Assembly (NCBI RefSeq): GCF_009857745.1
Contig: NZ_WWEN01000007.1
Span: 62,001 to 126,000 of the forward strand
Direction of reading: 5' to 3'
DNA: 64,000 bases
From: Thalassovita mangrovi
GTDB lineage: Bacteria > Pseudomonadota > Alphaproteobacteria > Rhodobacterales > Rhodobacteraceae
Shown one piece after another: positions 28,127-38,050 of the stretch. Numbering within the stretch: position 1 is the stretch's first letter; each line of letters starts with the position of its first letter. Under the pieces are notes generated by a model. It did no database searches and was not told the DNA's origin. It saw nothing but the letters and a program-made list of their open reading frames with translations. A program made the position numbers and the translations under genes.

Positions 28127-29848
28127 TCACACCGGCAGGCCCACGACGAACCGCGCGCCCAGCGGTTCCGAGGTCGCGTCGGCATCGGTCGGGCGGATGT
28201 TTTCGGCCCAGATCACGCCGCCATGCGCCTCGACGATCTGTTTCGAAATCGCCAGGCCAAGGCCGGAATTGTTGCCGAACTGGTGTTCGGGGCGTTCCGA
28301 ATAGAACCGCTTGAACACCTTGGTCAGCGCTTCTTCGGGGATGCCGGGGCCGGTGTCTTCGACCACCACCAGCACGCGGTTTTCGCGCTGCCGTGCCCAG
28401 ACGCGGATCGCGTCGCCCTCTTCGCAGAAACTGATCGCGTTGGTGATCAGGTTGACGAAAACCTGCGCCAGCCGCGCCTCCAGCCCCATGATCTCGATCG
28501 GGGTCTCGGGCAGGTCGGTGATGAAATCGACGCCCTGTTCGCCCGCCTGCTGGCCCAGGTATTCGCTGAGGTTGCGCAGCATCTTCAGCAGGTCGAAGGA
28601 TTCCTGTTCTTCCTTCACCAGTTCGCTGTCCAGCCGCGAGGCGTTGGAAATGTCGCTGACCAGGCGGTCCAGCCGGCGCACGTCGTGATCGATCACGTCC
28701 AGCAGTTTTTCGCGCTGATCGTCGCGCTTGGCGACCCGCAGGGTGCCCACGGCCGAGCGCAGGCTGGCCAGCGGGTTCTTGATCTCATGCGCCACGTCGG
28801 CGGCGAATTGTTCGTTGCTGTCGATCCGGTCGTACAGCGCCGACACCATGCCGCGCAACGCGCCGGACAGGCGGCCGATCTCGTCGGGCCGCGCGGTCAG
28901 GTCGGGGATGCGGATACGGCCGCCGGTCTTCTGCCGCTTGTCGCGCGCGCCACCCAGTTCGGCGGCGGCGGCCAGGTCGGCCAGCGGGTTGGCGATGGTC
29001 GAGGCCAGCACCAGGCTCAGCCCGATCGACACCAGGATCGCGATCAGGAACATCTGCAGCACCCGTTCGCGCTGCGCCCGCACCAGAAGATCGACCTCGC
29101 CCGCCAGGCTGCTCAGCGCGACGACGCCGACGATGCGGCCGCCCTGTTCGATCGGGGTGGCGGCGGTGAAAATCTTGGCGCCGCCGGTCGCGGTGCCCAT
29201 GTCGATGCGCGCCTCGCCGGTCAGCGCCTCGGCCGCCAGTTGCCGCGCCTGATCCTCGACGCTGGGCAGCACCGCCGCGGTGTCGTTCAGGGAAAACAGC
29301 CCCGACATCTTGTCCCAAAGCCAGGACAGCGCGTCGATGATCAGCGTCGGCCCCGGTTCGGGCATGTCGGCGGTCGGCGCGCCGCCCTGCCCTTCGACGC
29401 TGGACACCAAGGCGATGTCGCGGTCGAAGACGAAGGCTTCGACACCGTCGCGCAGGTCCAGCGCTTCCAGCGTACGGGCGGCATCGACCGCGCCGCCAGT
29501 GGCCGAAATATCCGTCACGGCTTCGTCGGGCAGCTGCGCCTCGATCACGTCGGCGATCAGTTCCGCCTGCGCCACCAGCGAATTGGCCCGTTCCACCGCG
29601 AAGGAATCGCGCGAGGAATTCAGCAGCAACACCCCGGCAACCAGGATGTTCAGCGCGATCAGGTTGAAGGTGATGATCTTGCGGGTCAGCGGCGACCGGT
29701 TCAGCGACAGCCAACCGCGCCGTTCACGACGAACGCGCAGTTCCTTGTCCACGGTGCTGGCCGGGGCGACGAAATCGTCGCCCAGCACCACGTCGCCACT
29801 TTGTCGTGTCGCCGTATCCCGCAAGTTGATCCCTTCAGCCAGCGCCAT
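28127..29848 (-). CDS. chvG: Sensor histidine kinase ChvG
   Basis: Membrane sensor kinase of the ChvG/ExoS family, which senses acidity or envelope stress. The 573-residue protein has a cytoplasmic lead, TM1 (ITFNLIALNILVAGVLLL), a periplasmic sensor of about 200 residues, TM2 (MFLIAILVSIGLSLVLAS), a HAMP region, the H-box DVAHEIKNPLASLRSAV and the ATPase N-box NLITNAISF with VEDTGPGIP. ATG at 29848 follows the chvI stop by 2 bases. Controls exopolysaccharide, motility or metabolism in relatives. Confidence 0.93.
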   Translation of the reverse strand: MALAEGINLRDTATRQSGDVVLGDDFVAPASTVDKELRVRRERRGWLSLNRSPLTRKIITFNLIALNILVAGVLLLNSSRDSFAVERANSLVAQAELIADVIEAQLPDEAVTDISATGGAVDAARTLEALDLRDGVEAFVFDRDIALVSSVEGQGGAPTADMPEPGPTLIIDALSWLWDKMSGLFSLNDTAAVLPSVEDQARQLAAEALTGEARIDMGTATGGAKIFTAATPIEQGGRIVGVVALSSLAGEVDLLVRAQRERVLQMFLIAILVSIGLSLVLASTIANPLADLAAAAELGGARDKRQKTGGRIRIPDLTARPDEIGRLSGALRGMVSALYDRIDSNEQFAADVAHEIKNPLASLRSAVGTLRVAKRDDQREKLLDVIDHDVRRLDRLVSDISNASRLDSELVKEEQESFDLLKMLRNLSEYLGQQAGEQGVDFITDLPETPIEIMGLEARLAQVFVNLITNAISFCEEGDAIRVWARQRENRVLVVVEDTGPGIPEEALTKVFKRFYSERPEHQFGNNSGLGLAISKQIVEAHGGVIWAENIRPTDADATSEPLGARFVVGLPV

Positions 29849-29850
29849 TC

Positions 29851-30552
29851 TCAGTCTTCGTTATACCGGTAACCGATGCCGTACAGCGTTTCGATCGCCG
29901 CGAATTCCGGGTCGGCGGTGCGCATCTTCTTGCGCAGCCGTTTGATGTGGCTGTCGATAGTTCGGTCGTCGACATAGACCTGATCGTCATAGGCCACATC
30001 CATCAGCTGATCGCGCGACTTCACGAAGCCGGGGCGCTGTGCCAGCGCCTGCAGCAGCAGGAATTCGGTCACGGTCAGCGACACGTCGTTGCCCTTCCAG
30101 CTAACCGAGTGGCGCAGCGGGTCCATCCGCAGGTCGCCGCGTTCGATCACCTTTGTTTCCTCGGTCTCGACCACCTCGATGCCCGACACCGCGTCCTGGC
30201 GGCGCAGCAGCGCGCGGATGCGTTCGACCAGCAGGCGCTGCGAAAACGGTTTCTTGACGTAATCGTCGGCGCCCATGCGCAGGCCCAGAACCTCGTCGAT
30301 CTCATCGTCCTTGGAGGTCAGGAAGATCACCGGCATCTGGGTTTTCTGGCGCAGCCGCTGCAACAGGTCCATCCCGTCCATCCGCGGCATCTTGATATCC
30401 AGAACGGCCATGTCCGGCAGCTTGCGATTGAACGCATCCAGCGCGGATTGACCGTCATTATAAGTCTCGACCTCGAACCCTTCTGCCTCAAGAGTCATGG
30501 CCACCGATGTCAGGATATTCCTGTCATCGTCCACAAGGGCGATTTTCGACAT
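29851..30552 (-). CDS. chvI: Response regulator ChvI
   Basis: OmpR-type regulator: receiver domain with LVDDDRNI, phospho-Asp in [12 protein letters not shown], then a C-terminal winged helix ([20 protein letters not shown]). 233 residues from ATG at 30552 ([10 protein letters not shown]), which follows GGGAGAATTCC... reading GGAG-like on the minus strand just upstream as GAATTCTCCC complement; the frame extending to 30621 is not supported. Partner of ChvG, first gene of the PTS block, divergent from pckA. Confidence 0.94.
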   Translation of the reverse strand: MSKIALVDDDRNILTSVAMTLEAEGFEVETYNDGQSALDAFNRKLPDMAVLDIKMPRMDGMDLLQRLRQKTQMPVIFLTSKDDEIDEVLGLRMGADDYVKKPFSQRLLVERIRALLRRQDAVSGIEVVETEETKVIERGDLRMDPLRHSVSWKGNDVSLTVTEFLLLQALAQRPGFVKSRDQLMDVAYDDQVYVDDRTIDSHIKRLRKKMRTADPEFAAIETLYGIGYRYNED

Positions 30553-30920
30553 GGGAGAATTCCTTTTACTGCTCTTATTGCCTAATTTTTTCCTCATTAT
30601 GCCCAAAATCTCCCTTGGCAATCAATCGGAAACTGCGAATCAGCCCCGCCACAGAACCGATTTCACGGCAATTTTCTCAACCAATGGCTAATTTGCCTCA
30701 CATCCGGCGGGACGGCGGCGCGGCGACCGGGGGATTTCCGCCTTGATTGCGCTAACTTCGATTTGGTTGCGCTAACTGCGCTAAACCGTCCTGTTACTTC
30801 ATGGAAACGTCATGTTAAGAGGCCGGTTATCGGGTACTGCATCCGGTCGGGAACGGGAGAGGAGTCTCGCCCCCGCATGGACAATCGCCGCGACATGCGC
30901 GGCTACAGGAGCTTGGCAAT
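30553..30920. promoter_or_regulatory. chvI-pckA divergent promoter region with phased direct repeats
   Basis: A 368-bp spacer. TTGCGCTAAC occurs at 30747-30756 and 30767-30776, and TGCGCTAAAC at 30777-30786, so the copies lie 20 and 10 bp apart on one face of the helix, about 150 bp before the pckA start. Each resembles a half or imperfect LacI/GalR-type operator (TTAGCGCTAA). In Sinorhizobium pckA is controlled by the LacI-family regulator PckR, so a similar operator is plausible. The chvI side holds an A/T-rich stretch (30555-30610). Confidence 0.45.
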
Positions 30921-32519
30921 ATGACATTTGGACGGGTAAACCCGGAATTCCAGCTGGAAGATCAGGGGATCACTGGGCTGGGCAATGTCTTTTACAATCT
31001 TATGGAGCCCGCGCTGATCGAAGCCGCGCTCAAAAACGGCGAAGGCACGCTGGGCAACGGCGGCGCCTTCCTGGTCACCACCGGGAAATTCACCGGCCGG
31101 TCGCCCAAGGACAAGCATGTCGTCAAGACCGACAGCGTCGTCGATAAGATCTGGTGGGAAAACAATGCCGCGATGTCGCCGGAAGGGTTCGACAACCTCT
31201 ATGCCGATATGCTGGAGCACATGAAGGGCCGCGACTTCTACGTTCAGGACCTCGTCGGCGGCGCCGATCCCGATCATGCGATCAACGTCCGCATGGTGAC
31301 CGAGCTGGCCTGGCACGGCCTGTTCATCCGCCACCTGCTGCGCCGTCCCGAGCGCGAAGCGCTGGACAGCTTCCTGGCCGATTTCACCGTCATCAACTGC
31401 CCCAGCTTCAAGGCCGACCCGGAACGCCATGACTGCCGCAGCGACACCGTGATCGCGATGAACTTCGACAAGAAGCTGATCCTGATCGGCAACACCGAAT
31501 ATGCCGGCGAGAACAAGAAATCGGTGTTCACCCTGCTGAACTACCTGCTGCCGGAACAGGGCGTCATGCCGATGCACTGCTCGGCCAACCACGCCATCGA
31601 CAACCCGGTCGACACCGCGATCTTCTTCGGCCTGTCGGGCACCGGCAAGACCACCCTGTCGGCCGACCCGTCGCGCACCCTGATCGGCGATGACGAACAC
31701 GGCTGGTCGGATCGCGGCACCTTCAACTTCGAAGGCGGCTGCTATGCCAAGACCATCGGCCTGAACCCCGAGGCGGAACCGGAAATCTACGCCACCACCA
31801 CGAAGTTCGGCACCGTGATCGAAAACATGGTCTTCGACCCGGAAACCTTCGAACTCGACTTCGAAGATTCCAGCCTGACCGAAAACATGCGCTGCGCCTA
31901 TCCGCTGGAATACATCTCGAATTCCTCGGACACCGCGCTTGGCGGTCACCCGAAGAACGTGATCCTGCTGACCTGCGACGCTTACGGCGTGCTGCCGCCG
32001 ATCGCGCGACTGACCCCGGCGCAGGCGATGTATCACTTCCTGTCGGGCTTCACCTCGAAGACCCCGGGCACCGAACGTGGCGTCGTTGAACCCGAACCCA
32101 CCTTCTCGACCTGCTTCGGCGCACCGTTCATGCCGCGTCGTCCGGAAACCTACGGCAACCTGCTGCGCGACAAGATCGGCAAGCACGGCGCGACCTGCTG
32201 GCTGGTCAACACCGGCTGGACCGGCGGCGCCTTCGGCACCGGTTCGCGGATGCCGATCAAGGCAACCCGCGCGCTGCTGACCGCCGCGCTGGAAGGCTCG
32301 CTGAACGAAGCCGAGTTCCGCAAGGACGAAAACTTCGGCTTCGACGTGCCGGTTTCGGTTCCGGGCGTCGACGAAAAGCTGCTGGACCCGCGCCAGACAT
32401 GGGCGGATGCAGCCGCCTATGACGCGCAGGCCGCCAAGCTGGTGCAGATGTTCGCCGACAACTTCGAACAGTATGTGCCTTACATCGACGAAGACGTGAA
32501 AGCCGCCGCGATCGGCTGA
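30921..32519 (+). CDS. pckA: Phosphoenolpyruvate carboxykinase (ATP)
   Basis: Converts oxaloacetate and ATP to phosphoenolpyruvate, the entry to gluconeogenesis. The 532-residue protein has the kinase-1a P-loop [11 protein letters not shown], the [10 protein letters not shown] segment with metal and substrate ligands, and [12 protein letters not shown] near residue 55. This is the ATP-dependent class. Divergent from chvI as in Rhizobium and Rhodobacter. Strong terminator downstream. Confidence 0.97.
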   Translation: MTFGRVNPEFQLEDQGITGLGNVFYNLMEPALIEAALKNGEGTLGNGGAFLVTTGKFTGRSPKDKHVVKTDSVVDKIWWENNAAMSPEGFDNLYADMLEHMKGRDFYVQDLVGGADPDHAINVRMVTELAWHGLFIRHLLRRPEREALDSFLADFTVINCPSFKADPERHDCRSDTVIAMNFDKKLILIGNTEYAGENKKSVFTLLNYLLPEQGVMPMHCSANHAIDNPVDTAIFFGLSGTGKTTLSADPSRTLIGDDEHGWSDRGTFNFEGGCYAKTIGLNPEAEPEIYATTTKFGTVIENMVFDPETFELDFEDSSLTENMRCAYPLEYISNSSDTALGGHPKNVILLTCDAYGVLPPIARLTPAQAMYHFLSGFTSKTPGTERGVVEPEPTFSTCFGAPFMPRRPETYGNLLRDKIGKHGATCWLVNTGWTGGAFGTGSRMPIKATRALLTAALEGSLNEAEFRKDENFGFDVPVSVPGVDEKLLDPRQTWADAAAYDAQAAKLVQMFADNFEQYVPYIDEDVKAAAIG

Positions 32520-32547
32520 TCGCGCGGACGTCATCGCAGACACTGCA

Positions 32548-32577
32548 ACGCCCCGGCCCCTAGGCCGGGGCGTTTTT
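32548..32577 (+). terminator. Intrinsic terminator after pckA
   Basis: ACGCCCCGGCC (32548-32558) pairs with GGCCGGGGCGT (32563-32573) around a 4-base loop, followed by TTTTTCG. From here to 32789 I see only a possible TTGACA near 32614 for the MATE gene and its leader. Confidence 0.9.
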
Positions 32578-32789
32578 CGTTCCACCCCTTTCCTGCGCGC
32601 AACGAGGCAGGCGTTGACAACCCCTGCGCGATGCGGCTAAACGGCGGCCAAGGTGTCGGGCACCTGCCGCCTGCGGACGAAAGTCACGGTGAAGCCCGAA
32701 GCAACGATCACCTCACCCTCGAAAGCATTTCGGCGGTGGGCAATGCAGGCCCCCATCGAACTTGAAATGCCTCTTGAGAGGAGTGAGCG

Positions 32790-34187
32790 ATGTCGTCCGG
32801 ACCCGCCGCTGATAACCGTTTTCTGACCGTCCCGATGGGACGGTTGTTCGTGATCAATGCCCTGCCCATGACCCTTGTGATGTCGATGAGCGGGCTGTTG
32901 AACGTCGTCGATGCCGCCTTTCTGGGGCAATTCGTCGGCGCCGGGGCGCTGGCCGCGGTCAGCCTCAGCTTCCCCGTGGTGATGATCACCATCGCCCTGT
33001 CCACCCTTGTCAGCGGCGGCATGTCCAGCCTGCTGGCCCGCCACCTGGGCGCCGGCGACAGGCACGCCGCCGAAAGCATCTTCACCCGCGCCCATGGGCT
33101 GTCCCTGCTGATTTCCCTGCTGCTGATCGCGACCTTCCTGAGCGCGGGCCGCTGGGGGCTGACCCACCTGCTGGGCGCGCAAGGCGACATCGCCGCGATG
33201 GCGCATATCTACCTGTCGATCCTGGTCTTGGGGGCGCCGGTGCAGTTTCTGCTTGGAATCCATGCCGACGCGCTGCGCAACGAAGGCCGCGCCGGTTTCA
33301 TGGCGCTGCTGTCGGTGGGCGTCACCCTGGCCAATGTGATCCTCGACTACGTGCTGATCGTGATGTTCGATTTCGGCGTGGCGGGATCGGCCTGGGGCAC
33401 CGTGCTGGCGCAGGGGCTGGGGCTGATCCTGCTGATCGGGATGCGTCTGCGCGACCGGAGCCTGATGCCGCTGTCGGTGCTGACCCGCCACCGCTGGCGC
33501 GGCGACTGGAAAACTGTGCTGGCACTGGGCGCGCCGCTCAGCCTCAGCTTCATCGGCCTGGCGCTGGTGTCGGCCACCGTGATCGCGGTGCTGAACCTGA
33601 CGGCTGCAGCGGGCAGCGCCGACACCGTCGCGGCCTACGGGATAGTGACGCGGATCATGGGCTTCGTGTTCCTGCCGCAGATGGCCATCGCGCTCGCCAC
33701 CCAGAGCATCGTCGGCAACAATGTCGGCGCCGGGCTTTACGCGCGGTCCGACGCGGCGCTGCGGCTGTCGCTTGTGGTGACGTTCCTCTATTGCCTCGCG
33801 GTCGAGGCGGCCCTGCTTGCCACCAGTTCGCGGATCGGGTTCGGTTTCGTGGCGGATCATGCGGTCGTCGCCCAGGTCGCGGTGATCCTGTGGCCCTTGC
33901 TTCTGTTCTACCTGTTCGCCGGCCCCATCCTCGTCCTGGCGCTTTATTTCCAGGCCGTGGGGCAACCCGCCCGCACCGCGCTGCTGACGCTGATCAAACC
34001 CTTCCTGCTCAGCCCGCTGCTGATCCTTGCCTGCGTCAGCCTCGCCGGGCCGGGCGCGATCTGGTTCGCCTTTCCGCTGGCCGATGGGATCGTGCTGACC
34101 TTTGCAACCGCTCTGGTCGCGCGTAGCCTGTCAAAAGGCCCCGGGCAACCGGGGTTCGGATTGACCATGACGGCGGAACGGACATGA
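32790..34187 (+). CDS. MATE family efflux transporter
   Basis: A 465-residue 12-helix membrane antiporter that exports drugs or other cations in exchange for H+ or Na+. Family pattern: PMTLVMSMSGLLNVVDAAFLG in TM1, the second half beginning LALGAPLSLSFIGLALVSAT, and the typical GNNVGAGLYARSDAALR loop. The substrate cannot be predicted. ATG at 32790 follows GAGGAGTGAGCG. The end overlaps the start of the next gene (ATGA). Confidence 0.92.
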   Translation: MSSGPAADNRFLTVPMGRLFVINALPMTLVMSMSGLLNVVDAAFLGQFVGAGALAAVSLSFPVVMITIALSTLVSGGMSSLLARHLGAGDRHAAESIFTRAHGLSLLISLLLIATFLSAGRWGLTHLLGAQGDIAAMAHIYLSILVLGAPVQFLLGIHADALRNEGRAGFMALLSVGVTLANVILDYVLIVMFDFGVAGSAWGTVLAQGLGLILLIGMRLRDRSLMPLSVLTRHRWRGDWKTVLALGAPLSLSFIGLALVSATVIAVLNLTAAAGSADTVAAYGIVTRIMGFVFLPQMAIALATQSIVGNNVGAGLYARSDAALRLSLVVTFLYCLAVEAALLATSSRIGFGFVADHAVVAQVAVILWPLLLFYLFAGPILVLALYFQAVGQPARTALLTLIKPFLLSPLLILACVSLAGPGAIWFAFPLADGIVLTFATALVARSLSKGPGQPGFGLTMTAERT

Positions 34188-34621
34188 CCCTCCAGAGCGT
34201 GGAAGAAGCCAAGGCGCAAGCAAAGGCCCTGCGCCGGGAGCTGGCGGAACAGGGCACCCCGATCCGCCAGTCCGAGGCGCTGGAACGGATCGCCCGGCAG
34301 CACGGCGCGCGCGACTGGAACACGCTGCATGCACGGCTGTCGGCCCCGGCGCTTCGCGGCCTGCGCCCGAACATGCCGGTTCGCGGCCGCTACCTGGGGC
34401 AGGATTTCACTGGGCGGATCGTATCCGTGACGAAGGCGGGACAATACCGCCGGGTGAAAATCAGGCTCGACCATCCGGTCGACACGGTCAAATTCGATAG
34501 TTTCTCAAATTGGCGACGCACCGTTCAGGGGCTCATCGCCGAGGACGGGCGGTCGCCCGAAAAAACCTCGGACGGCGTGCCGCAACTGATCGTGGAAAGG
34601 CTGCCCCTGCGCGGCGCATAG
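34184..34621 (+). CDS. Glyoxalase-superfamily-like small protein
   Basis: A 145-residue protein. The first half (EEAKAQAKALRRELAEQG, RQSEALERIARQHGARDWNT, LHARL) matches a short helical module found in proteins annotated as glyoxalase superfamily (Pfam Glyoxalase_8); no full vicinal oxygen chelate domain or metal ligands are visible. The second half (RGRYLGQDFTGRIVSVTKAG and later) looks like a beta-rich SH3-like unit. Translationally coupled to the MATE pump, so it may work with it. Function unknown. Confidence 0.6.
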   Translation: MTLQSVEEAKAQAKALRRELAEQGTPIRQSEALERIARQHGARDWNTLHARLSAPALRGLRPNMPVRGRYLGQDFTGRIVSVTKAGQYRRVKIRLDHPVDTVKFDSFSNWRRTVQGLIAEDGRSPEKTSDGVPQLIVERLPLRGA

Positions 34622-34708
34622 GCCCGGGATCATCCCTGCCGCCGCCAGAGGAACAAAAGACAAATTGCGAGGCCGGGGCGGCAGCAAAAGCCCCAGCCTC
34701 TGCAGGGC

Positions 34709-35428
34709 TCATTCCGCCGCAATCGCAACGTTCATCTGCCGGGTGGGCACATGCATGATGTGACGCATATCTTCCTGCGCCATCCACACCATGTTGCAAT
34801 CCAGCGGCTCGTTGCGGCCGTCGATCTTCCAGCTCAGGCAATAGGGATCGCAATGCATATAGCCTTCGCGTTCCGCCAGCCCGCGCCGCGCGACGGGGCG
34901 CAGCATGAAGCCGAACAGGAAATCCGGCTGCCAGTGCAACATCGCGGTCAGGAAGGAAAACCGCGCCAGCAAATCGATCAATCCGCGCCCGCGATAGGCC
35001 GAATCATCCTTAAGCCACATTTCACCGTGATACACGGCGCGGCCGGTGATCTTGGCCGCCCCGGGCCCCGGACGGAACCACGATCCGTCGTGATCGATAC
35101 CCATCCCGCCAGGCGGAAAATCCCCGAAACGGGAAGTCAGATACCGCGCCAGGGTTTGATCATAGAGATCAAGAAGACGCATTGCCTGGGTGTGAACCAG
35201 GGCGCCCTTGCCATTGCGTCCGACGATCCAAATACCTCGGGCGGCTGGCAAAAATTGCTTTCTCGGGTCGAAGGGCGGGCCCAGCGGCTGTTCCGGCCGG
35301 CCCTCTTTGACGATCTGCGCATATGTTTCGAAATCGTCGCCGACCTCGATATGCAGATGCTGCGATTTCAGCTCGTTCGCGGTTTCGGACAGATACCGCG
35401 CAGCGTCGAATACATCTTGTATGCTCAT
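34709..35428 (-). CDS. Conserved hypothetical protein
   Basis: A 239-residue soluble protein without a motif I can name. Seen: KQFLPAARGIWIVGRNGKGA, FGDFPPGGMGIDHDGSWF, GYMHCDPYCLSWKIDGRNEPLD split as GYMHCDPYC and WKIDGRN. No signal peptide or membrane helix. ATG at 35428 (MSIQDVFDAARYL) follows AGGAG at 6 bases. It lies 58 bp after the LysR-type gene on the same strand, so the two are probably co-transcribed and functionally linked. Confidence 0.6.
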   Translation of the reverse strand: MSIQDVFDAARYLSETANELKSQHLHIEVGDDFETYAQIVKEGRPEQPLGPPFDPRKQFLPAARGIWIVGRNGKGALVHTQAMRLLDLYDQTLARYLTSRFGDFPPGGMGIDHDGSWFRPGPGAAKITGRAVYHGEMWLKDDSAYRGRGLIDLLARFSFLTAMLHWQPDFLFGFMLRPVARRGLAEREGYMHCDPYCLSWKIDGRNEPLDCNMVWMAQEDMRHIMHVPTRQMNVAIAAE

Positions 35429-35486
35429 TTTCAACTCCTGTGCTGCACACAACAACAGGATGCCCAACACAGGCGAAAATGTCTTT

Positions 35487-36371
35487 TTATTGTTCCCGCG
35501 GTGCGGGAGGGGCCTCCATCAGCTCCGATTCAGGCATGGTTTCGATGGTCGCCTGCGGCAGCCCCTTGATCTGCAAATCGTAGCTGCGCACCACCAGCGA
35601 CGCCATGGCGAAACTGTCATCGGGATAGCGGCAGCCCAGCAGCAGCCGCTTGAAACTGATCGGTTCTGGCTTGGCTTCTTCACCGCGCCCCATCAGCGTG
35701 TGCACATGGTCATAACGGATCCCGCGGTTGGCCCGGACCTCCTCGAACGGTTGCGACAGCTTTTCGGCATGGGGCGATCCGCCGGGCAGCGACGGCACCG
35801 CGCGCCCGATCGAACTGTTTTCCCACCGCTTGCCGTACCATGTCGCATAGGAGGATTCGCTGCCCACGGCGGTGCAGATCCAGTCCTCGGCGGATTTGCG
35901 GAACACCATCAGGTGGTCGCGGACCGGATCGAAGGCTTCGTGGGTGATCACCCCCTCCGCCTCGGCCCAGCATTTCACCCCCTGCTTGAGCAAATCATTC
36001 TGCCCCAGCCAGATTTCGCTGATCGGGTGTTGCTGCAGGAAGAACCGCCAGCCGTCCGAATCTTCCTTGGCGATATGGTACAGCCCGCCGATATGGCCGG
36101 TTTCATTGTTCAGCCACGCGCTGCCCCGCGCCAGGATATCCTGCGCCTCGCGCAGGCTGCGGCGGCCCGCATCGGTCAGCTGGTAATGACGGTCGACGAT
36201 GACGAAAAGCTGCGCGCCCTTGAGCTCTTCAAGGATGTTGATATGGCGCCGGACCGTTTGCCGGGTGGAGTCGAGAATTTCGACCGTTCGAGACAGATTC
36301 AACGTCTCCGCCAGGGTGGTGAAAGAGCGCAGCAACTCGAACAATAACGGATGATTCTTCAACTCCAACAC
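35487..36371 (-). CDS. LysR-type HTH regulator with unrecognised C-terminal domain
   Basis: A 294-residue regulator. Residues 8-68 form a LysR-like winged HTH (LLFELLRSFTTLAETLNLSR, QTVRRHINILEELKGAQLF, QLTDAGRRSL). The remainder does not show the usual LysR substrate-binding pattern (SELVEALLRGELDLAI type) and may be a new effector domain (WKRLLLGCRYPDDSFAMASL-like end). Divergent from the XRE gene over 243 bp. Followed by the hypothetical gene at 34709. Confidence 0.7.
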   Translation of the reverse strand: MLELKNHPLLFELLRSFTTLAETLNLSRTVEILDSTRQTVRRHINILEELKGAQLFVIVDRHYQLTDAGRRSLREAQDILARGSAWLNNETGHIGGLYHIAKEDSDGWRFFLQQHPISEIWLGQNDLLKQGVKCWAEAEGVITHEAFDPVRDHLMVFRKSAEDWICTAVGSESSYATWYGKRWENSSIGRAVPSLPGGSPHAEKLSQPFEEVRANRGIRYDHVHTLMGRGEEAKPEPISFKRLLLGCRYPDDSFAMASLVVRSYDLQIKGLPQATIETMPESELMEAPPAPREQ

Positions 36372-36614
36372 TTAACCCCTTATGGTGGCGCGAACCATTA
36401 ACCACACTCGGAATGGTCACTTTTTACATTACTGTCACAATGAAAAAGCTGTTTAGTCCTTGTTTTTGCGTCACTTCACGGCAGCTTTCCAACTAACCCG
36501 TCACCCTCATACTGATGGATGATTCATGTTCCCGTCAAGGAAATTCATAATCAGTTGATTGAATACTACCTAGCTGTTTTCTTCTTCTGGTAGTCTTAAA
36601 GATGGAAACTTGAT

Positions 36615-36989
36615 ATGTCACACCCAGTAGATGTTCACGTAGGCAAGAAACTGAAGAACCTCCGCGTCTTGCGCGGGCTGACGCAAACCGACGTCGCCAA
36701 GGGATTGAATATTTCGTTCCAGCAGGTTCAGAAATACGAACTCGGCCGCAACCGCATTTCGGCCAGCAAGCTGTTCGAGATCGCAAATATCCTGAACGTT
36801 CCGCCGGCCTATTTCTTCGAAGGGCTGGACCAGAACGCCGATGCCTCCACCCCGGTCATCGACGAAGAAACCGCGCGCATCGCCTCGATCTTCAGCAAGA
36901 TCAAGGATGAACGCCTGAAGGCGCAGATCCGCTCCTTCGTCGACGCGGTCGCCGGTTACGTGCCCGCCGAAGACGCGGCCACGCACTGA
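36615..36989 (+). CDS. XRE-family transcriptional regulator
   Basis: A 124-residue protein with an N-terminal Cro/CI HTH (VGKKLKNLRVLRGLTQTDVA, KGLNISFQQVQKYELGRNRI), a short linker, and a C-terminal tail rich in helices (IASIFSKIKDERLKAQIRSF). This architecture is widespread in alphaproteobacteria (RpiR/SinR-like XREs). Upstream A/T-rich DNA (36480-36610) probably contains its promoter. Target unknown. Confidence 0.9.
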   Translation: MSHPVDVHVGKKLKNLRVLRGLTQTDVAKGLNISFQQVQKYELGRNRISASKLFEIANILNVPPAYFFEGLDQNADASTPVIDEETARIASIFSKIKDERLKAQIRSFVDAVAGYVPAEDAATH

Positions 36990-36992
36990 GCC

Positions 36993-37763
36993 TCAGAAAA
37001 AGATCGCGCGGCGCACAAGGTTGAGCGCCGCGACGAACAGCACGATCAGGGTCATCCGGCGGAACGTCGCCTGATCGATCCGGTCATGCACCCGCAATCC
37101 GACCCAGGTCCCGATCAGGGCCGGGATCAGCAGGGCGGCGGAAAACACCGCCGTTTCGGCGCGCACCACGCCCGACCCGATATGCGCCCCCAACAGCGCC
37201 ACCGCGCCGAGGCCGTAAATCACGCCCTGGATGCGCAACTGTTCGGTCTTGGGCGTGTCCAGCGCGGTCAGGTACAGCACCGTGGGCGGGCCCCAGACGC
37301 CGGACATGCCGCCGACCAGCCCGGCAAAGCCGCCGATCGCCGCCTCGATCGCGCCGCGCCCGTTCTCGGGCAGGCGCAGCCGCATGCCGAACAGCTGGAT
37401 CAGCACGAACACCGACACCGGCACGCCGATCAGCAGCAGCATCACCTGCGGGGAAATGAACCGCACCAGCTGCGCGCTGGCCAGGATCGTCACCAGCCCG
37501 ACCAGCAGGAACACCCGGAACCGCTTGACCGATTCCCAGGCCGCCGCGCGCCCCTGCCGCAGCGCCTGCCAGCCGTTGGTCGCCACCGTCGGCAGCATCA
37601 GCCCGGCCAGCGCCAGCTGCGGGTCGATGAAACTGCTGAGCCCGGAAATCAGGATCATCGGCATGGCGAAGCCTACCATCCCCTTGATGAACCCGGCCAG
37701 CAGGGCGACAAGGCAGGCAAAGGCGAAAACCTGCGGCGACATGAGCGTGAAAAGCGTATCCAT
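36993..37763 (-). CDS. Sulfite exporter TauE/SafE family permease
   Basis: A 256-residue membrane protein with about eight hydrophobic segments and the two-fold TauE/SafE pattern (LVALLAGFIKGMVGFAMPMI; GFAGLVGGMSGVWGPPTVLY). Members export sulfite, sulfoacetate or other organosulfur anions. ATG at 37763 (MDTLFTLM) is chosen because the longer frame adds a non-family leader. Convergent with the XRE gene; its stop is 3 bp from it. Confidence 0.88.
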   Translation of the reverse strand: MDTLFTLMSPQVFAFACLVALLAGFIKGMVGFAMPMILISGLSSFIDPQLALAGLMLPTVATNGWQALRQGRAAAWESVKRFRVFLLVGLVTILASAQLVRFISPQVMLLLIGVPVSVFVLIQLFGMRLRLPENGRGAIEAAIGGFAGLVGGMSGVWGPPTVLYLTALDTPKTEQLRIQGVIYGLGAVALLGAHIGSGVVRAETAVFSAALLIPALIGTWVGLRVHDRIDQATFRRMTLIVLFVAALNLVRRAIFF

Positions 37764-38050
37764 GGCGCCTGTTAGATCACAGCCCGGAAAAGCTGCAACA
37801 GGAAAACGCGCGCGCCGTTCAGCGAACTTTGTGCAAATCCGCACAGCCCCTGGCAAATTCGCACCGGAAACCCGGGTTCAGACGCAAATCCCCGCCGTCG
37901 CGCGAATTTTCTCCACGCAACTTTCGCAACACTAAAGAATTCATTCGGTATTTTTATTGCGCTGCACCTGCAAAGGGAATATGTCACACTGCAGCAATTG
38001 AGGATATGATTCAGGGCTCCGACGGGGCCCGCGACGGACAGGACCTGACG

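Noticed and set aside
36373-36403. TTAACC elements before the LysR-type gene read as CtrA sites
   Set aside because: The two TTAACC elements are not at the 7-bp spacing of a full CtrA site, so evidence is insufficient.
37956-37998. Imperfect inverted repeat (ATTGC-CTGCA with TGCAGCAAT) before mcd
   Set aside because: One arm has an extra base and the spacer is over 20 bp; too weak to call an operator.
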